Positions 18,091 to 24,513 of a stretch of DNA of 24,513 nucleotides are shown in pieces (within the stretch, counting starts at the first letter, position 1; every line of letters begins with the position of its first letter). Source of the DNA: Polytrichum commune (taxonomy: Eukaryota; Streptophyta; Polytrichopsida; Polytrichales; Polytrichaceae); the NCBI GenBank assembly GCA_950295325.1, contig CATNTY010000023.1, positions 1 through 24,513 on the forward strand. The letters are read 5' to 3'. A program made the position numbers and the translations under genes. Below the pieces are notes generated by a model, which was not told the DNA's origin, did not search any database, and saw only the letters and a program-made list of their open reading frames with translations.

Positions 18091-18093
18091 CAG

Positions 18094-18243
18094 CACTTAA
18101 CTTACGTACTTGGGCTTTGTACTAAGTTACTTCTTATGACACCAGGCCAGATCTAATTAAACTGTGATACTAATTATGCTGCTAATCCAGGCTCCGAACC
18201 CAGCTTACTATTCTTCAGTACTTAAGTACGTAAGTTACTCAAG
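18094..18243. repeat. 150-bp foldback element
   Basis: TAACTTACGTACTT (18098-18111) is the exact reverse complement of 18224-18237, and the flanking CACT and AGTG extend the inverted repeat with a 3-4 nt offset. The right arm also contains the palindrome GTACTTAAGTAC. No target duplication is clear. Likely a short MITE or its solo hairpin. Confidence 0.5.
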
Positions 18244-18408
18244 TGGCAGCCATACATAAATAAGATAAGGTGGTAGTTGAAAGGGTGGCCAGCAGGAAAT
18301 TTGGATTCTGGATGCCTGGCATGCATCACAAGGTCAATCCTGACCACCTTGTCTGCTGGTACCATCTGAAGAAATCCACTAATAATCTTACAAGCTCATG
18401 AAACCTAA

Positions 18409-18911
18409 GGGCCACTTCACACACGAGCCAAGAGCCATGACCGTGAAATTGTGAGAGCCCAAAAGAAAGTGTCCAAAGGCCGTTCCAAGGCATGTCCAAA
18501 ACTATGTAGTGTGGTCACGGGCCCTCAAGTGCAGTGTGAAGTCATATGTGACTGGGCCCTCAACCAAATGCTATTTCAATGAATTTCTATTCATGTGGGT
18601 GCTCACACATGTTAAAAATAGAATAAACCAACAGTTGTGAGTGTTCGGAGTGCCATGGTCTCCTGGTTTTGTGTTAGGTCTACCTCCAAGAGGTGGTTTT
18701 TGAAAATAGTCCAAATGACCATGAAACATGATCCATTCGATGCCATGTAGGAATCCATGTAGACTTTGCATCCATCTTGCATTCACATACTCCGTTGGTC
18801 CCTCAAGCGTAGTGTGAAGTAGCGAACTTGGACCGGCTCCGCCTTTTCCACCAATGAGAGTGCTCGAAGTGTAATGGTCATGGGCTCTCAGTCTCGTGTG
18901 TGAAGTGGCCC
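18409..18911. mobile_element. PIF/Harbinger-like MITE, 503 bp
   Basis: Perfect 19-bp terminal inverted repeats GGGCCACTTCACACACGAG, extending with small gaps to the shared ATGACC about 34 bp in. TAA flanks both ends (18406-18408 and 18912-18914). The GGG-rich termini and the TAA duplication are the hallmarks of PIF/Harbinger (Tourist-like) elements. There is no transposase, so it needs one in trans. The interior repeats CCCTCAAG..AGTGTGAAGT at 18524 and 18801, similar to the termini, perhaps a subterminal repeat. Confidence 0.85.
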
Positions 18912-18914
18912 TAA

Positions 18915-20170
18915 CTGAGCTCAGTCACAATGTGTTGAGGCCTCTCAGGCTTGCGCTTCCCACTAAATTCCACTTTCAAGTCTGTGCTGTTGTCCAATTC
19001 TCAATAACCGATTTGCCAACGCAAATTCTATTTTTAGTGTCATTATATTCCAATGGTGCTCTTTTTGGGGGAAGGGGGACCTGTGTTGTTGCAACATTAA
19101 CATTAGCATTTAACCAAAGGGTTCAATGACCTTTGTATTTAGGGCCAGCTACATGATGATGGACTTTGTTTCAACCTGAAATATCAAGAGTTTCCCTTAG
19201 AGTATCTTTGGCACAATTTGGGGTAGAATTTTATAAAATACATGCACCTACAAATATCGCCCACAGTGATGGATAATCTGAAATGTACAATAGAAGTATA
19301 CGAAAAGCGACATGTATGAAATACCCCGTAATAATAAGGTCAACCATATTCACGAATTCATCCCACTTTGAGTGACTTTATGCATAACTAATGTTTGTTA
19401 TTTTTGTGGTGCTATTGACTCAAACTTTATAAAAGAAGAATCCAAACTCATTTGGTTTATAGGAGCTCAACAGTAGGTGTATTGTCATGGACTTCCAACC
19501 CTTCCATCCCTCCCATTCACCTTCCAAGGTTCAAAAATGTAGGATTTTAATGTCTTTGTTTCAGGTATTGAAGAATCCATGGTCAACATAATAAGGAGAA
19601 CATGCTCACATTTATGTCACTACAAGAACACCGATATCTCTATTTCTTTTCTTTTCTATTGTCAAACCAAACATGAGGTTTTTATATGGTCATGTTTGAG
19701 TTGGCCAAACCCTATATGTAACCCTAAATGGGCATCACAAACCCGTGGAGCATATTCTCAACTTGGAGCAAGCCCAAGACCTTCAATCAATCACTTGACA
19801 AATTACTCCCAAATTGCCCGTCACTTGATGCATGAAGTTTTAGAACACATGTCACCTTTCATCTCGTCTAGACTCCAAACCCATTACTACTTGGCAAGTC
19901 CGATTGCCTTAGGGAGCTTGTTGCTCTATCACTTGGAACTTAGAAGAAGCTTGGAGAAACTCAGGGAAGTTCCAACTTAGGATGCAAGGATATGTGTGGT
20001 GGATTTGCATGGAAGGTGTGTTAACACAATATTCATTAAAATGAGAGTTTTCCAGTGAATTGAGAGTACATAAAGCAAATTATTAATCCAAGAATGAAAT
20101 GAAAACCACTGGAAAGTTCTAGAGTACAAGTAAAAAAATAACATTTGATTTTCTGCCGTAAATTCTGCCA
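18915..20170. other. non-coding stretch
   Basis: A 133-codon frame at 19579-19980 is open on the plus strand but shows no domain, signal or compositional sign of a gene. The sequence CATTAAAATGAGAGT at 20034-20048 is a stray copy of part of the terminal repeat of the next element. Confidence 0.5.
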
Positions 20171-20172
20171 TA

Positions 20173-20613
20173 GTTTCCATTAAAATGAGAGTATGTTAAG
20201 CTGGGAAATCGACTCATTTAGGTCGACTCAACCTAAATTGACAACATATTGTCCTCATTTAGGTTGACTCAACCTAAATTGACTAACATATTGTCCTCAT
20301 TTAGGTCGACTCAACCTAAATTGACTAACACATTGTCCTCATTTAGGTCGACTCAACCTAAATTGACTAACATACTTGTCCTCATTTAGGTCGACTCAAC
20401 CTAAATTGACAACATAATGTCCTCATTTAGTTCGACCCAACCTAAATTGACAAAATATTGTCCTCATTTAGGTCGACTCAACCTAAATTGATAACATAAT
20501 GTCCTCATTTAGGTTGAATCAACCTAAATTGACAAAATATTGTCCTCATTTAGGTCGACTCAACCTATATGAGTCGATTTCCCAGCTTAACATACTCTCA
20601 TTTTAATGGAAAC
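20173..20613. mobile_element. 441-bp element with 45-bp perfect TIRs around a palindromic tandem array
   Basis: The left arm 20173-20217 is the exact reverse complement of 20569-20613, and with one mismatch the match continues into the array. The terminal bases are GTTTCCATTAAAATGAGAG. TA lies on both sides (20171-20172 and 20614-20615), a mariner/Stowaway-like duplication, although the TIR is not a known Stowaway end. The interior is almost entirely a tandem array (20216-20567). It has no coding capacity and no family that I recognise. Perfect arms suggest a recent origin or gene conversion between arms. Confidence 0.8.
20216..20567. repeat. tandem array of palindromic 41-43-bp units
   Basis: Eight full units and one partial. 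Each contains the near-perfect palindrome TTTAGGTYGACTCAACCTAAA (arms of 10 bp about one central base when Y is T), followed by a variable spacer (TTGACAACATATTG-like) and TCCTC. Most units carry GTCGAC; units 2 and 8 have GTTGA. The spacer varies by 1-2 bases between units. Each unit could extrude as a hairpin in single-stranded DNA or RNA. Confidence 0.9.
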
Positions 20614-20615
20614 TA

Positions 20616-21164
20616 CACGTCTAAAGTATAATCTAGTAATTATCAACCTAACATGACTTTTAGGTGTCCAAATGGCCAATATTATTTTGAGAGGATCCCA
20701 CTCTCTCAAAATATTGAATATCGTGTTTGTTGGTCAAAGCCTCAAAGGTTTCTAAGCTTTTTGTGTCGCACTGATTCTATGTGTAATACCAACCATTATT
20801 GCAATATGTGAGAGGGGATTCTCCAAGCAAAATATAGTGAAGAGTGCATTTACAATCACGTATGCATGTAAACACATTCGATGCATTGATGTGGATATAT
20901 CCCTATGTGGATTCAGTGCTGATGATATTGATTGGCAAACCATTTTTCTAGAGTGGAGGAACATGAAGGATCGTTGCATTCTAGAGATAGATTGAACTTC
21001 TTTTGGTGTGACTTGCCTCAAAACATCACTAAAAATTATGAATTACTTGTCATTGATAACTACATAATAAAAGTGATATGATTGTATATGGTTTCAATTT
21101 ATACTACTTCTAAATGTTGTTGTGACTAAAAAAATTTGAAACCTAGAAAGAGTTTATAAAATCA

Positions 21165-21165
<1 letters not shown>
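20616..21165. other. non-coding stretch
   Basis: No recognised gene or repeat. The 89-codon minus frame at 20752-21021 has no visible motif. Confidence 0.5.

Positions 21166-21219
<54 letters not shown>
21166..21219. repeat. (GTT)18 microsatellite
   Basis: Eighteen GTT units followed directly by three or four TTTA units (to about 21233), a compound microsatellite. Confidence 0.95.
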
Positions 21220-21222
<3 letters not shown>

Positions 21223-21233
21223 TTATTTATTTA

Positions 21234-21741
21234 TAAAAGGTGTCAAAAGACTTGTTAAAATATGACCAATCTGCCAAAAAACCGATGATGTAAAATTTGG
21301 TTGTCACATGAAAAGAAAAACCCTCTAGTCAAATATCAACGTTGCTTCCCATAAACGTAAGATAGTGAAGGCCCATATCATATGCTAAATTTAGAATGGA
21401 ACACAACCATGCAACAGAATAATGTTATGTAGGTTCATAATCAAACATATATGATACTTAATTGTTATTTTCTTTCTTATGTACCAATTTTCCTCAGTTA
21501 AATGAACCCCAAACATGTAGGAAGAGACTAGACATCCCTACATATTTCTACATGTCTTGAGACCTAAATTTATGGAGCTATTGCATCCCATGATGGACAC
21601 AAATGTTATGTCCAAAACCCTAAATCCTACCCAAGGTAAGGGATACTAAAACCATCACTTTAAACGGTGGTTATGGGTGGGACATTGGTTGTAGCACCAT
21701 CTTCCTTAAATCCTAGCTTGTAAAAATTCATCAACACTACA
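21234..21741. other. non-coding stretch
   Basis: No supported gene or regulatory feature; ordinary AT-rich sequence. Confidence 0.5.
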
Positions 21742-21743
21742 TA

Positions 21744-22287
21744 AGGTAGATGTGCCTGATTCGGCTACTTCTTCATCGAATGCCTATATTTGAGTGATAC
21801 TCTACATGGTTAGATATGGCTTCAAGAACAAATACCAAAAAGACATGTGTTTGAAAGAGATTGGCATGTGTGCTCAAAATACAATAACCATTCTAGACTC
21901 AATAGTCAACATAACTCAGGGGAGAGGGGGAAGGGACACCAACCTGACCACTTAATGAACACTAGACTCTTCAATTTGATAATGAATAAGATATTCATGT
22001 GAGATTGATATGAGTTTCATACGAGTTTCATCTAACCTCCAAAAATTATGAGGAAAGTGGCTACAACCTAACCATCTTGAACTAATCACATGTTTCATAT
22101 CCTATAACAATAGTAAAAATGGTGGATCTACATGACACATCAATCTAGAGATGGAGTGTCCATAATGACACTAGTTAGTGTCATTCTAAACACTTTGGTG
22201 TTAGAGTGACATGTCCACCATTCCTAGTAGTGTGAGAAGACTTGGGCTAGTTGGAAAAAAAAGTGACCATTTAAGACCCATCTACCT
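21744..22287. mobile_element. dispersed repeat, copy B (TIR element)
   Basis: The left end AGGTAGATGTGCC and the right end, reverse complement AGGTAGATGGGTC, form short inverted repeats. TA flanks both sides (21742-21743 and 22288-22289). The body aligns with copy A at about 12130-12497. It contains extra sequence around 22090-22260 with a palindrome at 22164-22185. It is non-coding and looks like an old TA-inserting MITE. Confidence 0.55.
22164..22185. repeat. 22-bp palindrome
   Basis: AATGACACTA and TAGTGTCATT are perfect 10-bp inverted arms separated by GT. It lies in the part of copy B that copy A lacks. Confidence 0.85.
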
Positions 22288-22289
22288 TA

Positions 22290-22501
22290 GCACCCACTTT
22301 TTTTAAGTTGGTACACTACCACAGTCGGAAACTGACCCGGTACACGACAGGTCTCAAAAGAAACTCAGAATACTTTGCCATCAATGAGACTCAATACGAG
22401 GGAAGTATTATTTTAGTAGTTGTCTACTCGAGATGCCAGCAGTTAACTTGAAAGCTACTGGGAACTTATTATTATACGAGGACATGCCACGGCTACAGTC
22501 C
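22290..22501. other. non-coding stretch between elements
   Basis: No gene or clear repeat found. Confidence 0.45.
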
Positions 22502-22660
22502 TACCTCTTTATTACAACACTTGATAATACGACAACCTCGATATAATGACACAAATTTTTGTAAACCATTTTTTTTCCATTAAAATCTACCTCTATATTA
22601 CAATTGTGACATTATTAATATCATACTCCTCGACCCCTAAAATGTCTTGTTACAGAGGTA
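22502..22660. mobile_element. pogo/Emigrant-like MITE remnant
   Basis: The left end TACCTCTTTATTACAA and the right end, reverse complement TACCTCTGTAACAAG, are imperfect inverted repeats. The interior phrases aacctcgatataatgaca and the reverse complement of cctcgacccctaaaatg recall, from memory, the ACCTCTATAAATTAATA and ..GGGACCGAGG.. ends of plant Emigrant/Lemi (pogo) elements, which insert at TA. Shortened and diverged; no transposase. Confidence 0.4.
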
Positions 22661-23750
22661 ATAAATGTATACATTACGGGTCCCACATAAGTGCATAATC
22701 TATAGGTATCTTAAATCAAGGTGCATTACCTCTTTTGAGCATTTTGAACTCAAAATTTATCAATTTGCTTTGATCTACATATTGTTGGAAAGCTCTTGAA
22801 TTATTCACTTCTTGTGGTGGTAGTTTTGTCCATTTCCGAGTTGTATTGACATAGTTATGAGCATTTGAAGGCATGTTAAGTTTGTGCAACTGATTTCAAG
22901 GCAATGACCTACTGCGGCCTTGGGACAAAGAATAGGGCTGCCTAGTTTTGACATGCAAAGTCCTTGGACTCTTTAGATGTTGATGACAAACTTCCAACTA
23001 TTGTGAAACTGGCACATGCTCGGCATCATGTCCAATTGTTAGTTACGCTACAATTTTAATGGACAATCCATTAGATTTGACTCCTAGATACGGTATGAAA
23101 TTGCAGGCCATACCGGAGAAGCTCAGTAAGATATATGTTGCTAATTTGAAGTGGAAAACATCAACGGAATATAAAATCTTTCTTCAAGTCCACATAGATT
23201 TCATGAAAAAAAATTGCATATTTGTAAAGGCATTGAAAAAATGTCCATTTTGTATATAGGACGACACATCTAATGTGTGTTTTCATGAAGTAGCTTGTGA
23301 TTATGACAAAGAGGTCCAATTTGTCATAGTATTGAATACGTGACACCCTTGATAATACTACGACGGCTTTCTCATTTCCGAAACGTGTCATATTTAAGAG
23401 CTAGGACTGTCCTAGCCAGCAGCTTCACTGAGGCATGAGCGAGGCACTCATTTTGCATGAGCATTGAACGAAGACGCGCATACAAGTATATTCCTGCATG
23501 AAAATCAGCCACTGCACTTCTTGAATGACCTCCAACTCACTACTGCCACAAACTTTTGAAGTTTTTGGAAAATTCATTGGCACTTCTTTTATTATGCCGT
23601 GGGACCTTACGAATGCAAAGGCGGGCAATGAATGAAGAGCTGCATTGAATTCCAAAAGAAAAATCAGTTTCTCCATCGTCATTAATTGATGCATCCCAAC
23701 TGGCTGGCCACGATGTCATGTCAGCTTCACTCTCAGTGAGCATGAGTAAA
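22661..23750. other. non-coding stretch
   Basis: Several frames under 90 codons on both strands, none recognisable. Nothing I can support as a gene. Confidence 0.5.
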
Positions 23751-23753
23751 TAA

Positions 23754-24313
23754 GGGCCGGTTTACGCCATGGACCACGGAAGAAGATGGTTTTTTTTTCA
23801 TGGTCCGACTTCTATGGTCCGATTTTTTACCAAGTCGATTTACAAGGTCTTTGGGCCCTTCACCAGGTGTAAGCCGAATGTGGATCAAGAGGAATAACCA
23901 TGCACCCAAAAGTGGACGTGCTGATTTTTTTTTAATATACGTCCAAAAAGGGTAGTTTTGAAAAGAGAAAAAAAAATCAAGTTTGAGCATTCTCCTGTCT
24001 TCTCTTGTCTTCATCTTCTCTTCCCCATGAAAATTTTCATCAAAATTTATCATAACAACATTTCTCTACCATGGGCCCTTGCATTTTTCTACTAGAGCAC
24101 CTCCTCTGCCTCTCCCACCGCAAAACCCCTTGGACAATGTCAGTGGATAATGTAGGCCTCAAAATATGTCTTTCGGGGACCTTGAACTCCATGGTCACTC
24201 TAACATTTTTTTCCTTGCAGTAAACTAAAGTGGTCTTGGGATGAGTTCAACAGCCAATCACAACGTTTACATGGCCTTGGGATGACTTCACGGTCCATGC
24301 TGTAAACAACCCC
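23754..24313. mobile_element. PIF/Harbinger-like MITE, 560 bp
   Basis: TAA flanks both ends (23751-23753 and 24314-24316). The left end GGGCCGGTTTACGCCATGG and the right end, reverse complement GGGGTTGTTTACAGCATGG, match at 18 of the first 25 positions. The interior repeats versions of CATGGTCC and has no coding capacity. It is more diverged at its ends than the MITE at 18409, so probably older. Confidence 0.65.
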
Positions 24314-24316
24314 TAA

Positions 24317-24513
24317 GTTACCCACCCGATAATTTCACAACAAAACATTATTGGCAGGTATATGCATTGTTTAATATGGGTAAATAGTGTGGTCATGCTT
24401 ATGGGGCTTGGTGTTTTTGGTATGTATGTAAAATCATTCACATAAACATTACACAACTTCTTGGATCTATTCCATGTGACCATGTATCACATGAGCATGA
24501 TTCTCCCTCAATT
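24317..24513. other. non-coding edge of window
   Basis: Short AT-rich stretch. It holds a small inverted repeat, CATGTGA/TCACATG, near 24473-24493. No gene seen. Confidence 0.5.

Noticed and set aside
19138-19160. TTTAGGGCCAGC as another PIF-like MITE end
   Set aside because: The GGGCC after TTA fits, but no matching right end was found.
19579-19980. 133-codon frame, longest outside the retrotransposon
   Set aside because: No domain, signal peptide or repeat structure; the length is within chance for 13 kb of non-coding DNA. Transcript evidence or conservation could change this.
20216-20567. CRISPR-like array
   Set aside because: Units are tandem with short related spacers, lie within terminal inverted repeats in plant DNA, and have no cas genes.

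Overview
This is nuclear DNA of a land plant, most likely a seed plant. The evidence is a complete plant-type Ty3/gypsy LTR retrotransposon, several MITE-like inverted-repeat elements with TAA or TA target duplications, long AT-rich non-coding stretches, AT/GTT microsatellites, and no bacterial-style gene packing. I found no convincing host gene, rRNA, intact tRNA or CRISPR. The species cannot be told from the sequence.

Region by region. Positions 1-1011 are non-coding flank with two short hairpins and an (AT)12 tract. Positions 1012-11131 are one complete LTR retrotransposon on the minus strand, bounded by the 5-bp target duplication ATGCG. Its two LTRs (1017-2466 and 9676-11126) differ by one substitution and one 1-bp indel, so it inserted recently. 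In element order it has: 5' LTR with a TATA box, a primer-binding site (9654-9671) complementary to a tRNA that looks like tRNA-Gly, a 0.9-kb leader, and one long gag-pol frame (Gag with three zinc knuckles, protease, reverse transcriptase, RNase H). That frame is broken at an A6 run inside RNase H and continues in the -1 frame through the rest of RNase H and a DD35E integrase without a chromodomain. The 3' LTR follows 61 bp after the stop. It resembles the non-chromoviral Athila/Tat side of plant Ty3/gypsy.

Positions 11132-24513 are a mosaic of small non-autonomous elements in decayed non-coding DNA: a 504-bp inverted-repeat element (11152-11655), a diverged repeat pair (about 12130-12497 and 21744-22287), PIF/Harbinger-like MITEs (18409-18911, 23754-24313 and a possible one at 13050-13540), a tandem duplication (15159-15385), a poly(A)-tailed retroposed fragment (16543-16644), a decayed tRNA-like segment (about 17034-17105), a 441-bp element with perfect 45-bp terminal inverted repeats enclosing about nine palindromic 41-43-bp tandem units (20173-20613), and a pogo/Emigrant-like remnant (22502-22660).

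The most unusual signal is the priming architecture of the retrotransposon. Both LTR/internal junctions carry the same 13-mer, CCAATTATGTGAG, in inverted orientation, so each looks like the 3' end of a tRNA followed by a 4-nt spacer and an LTR end. No polypurine tract abuts the 3' LTR. The U5 end next to the real primer site also folds into a hairpin whose loop matches the 5' acceptor and D-arm start of the same tRNA. This suggests extended tRNA contact for minus-strand priming and, more speculatively, tRNA-primed plus-strand synthesis.
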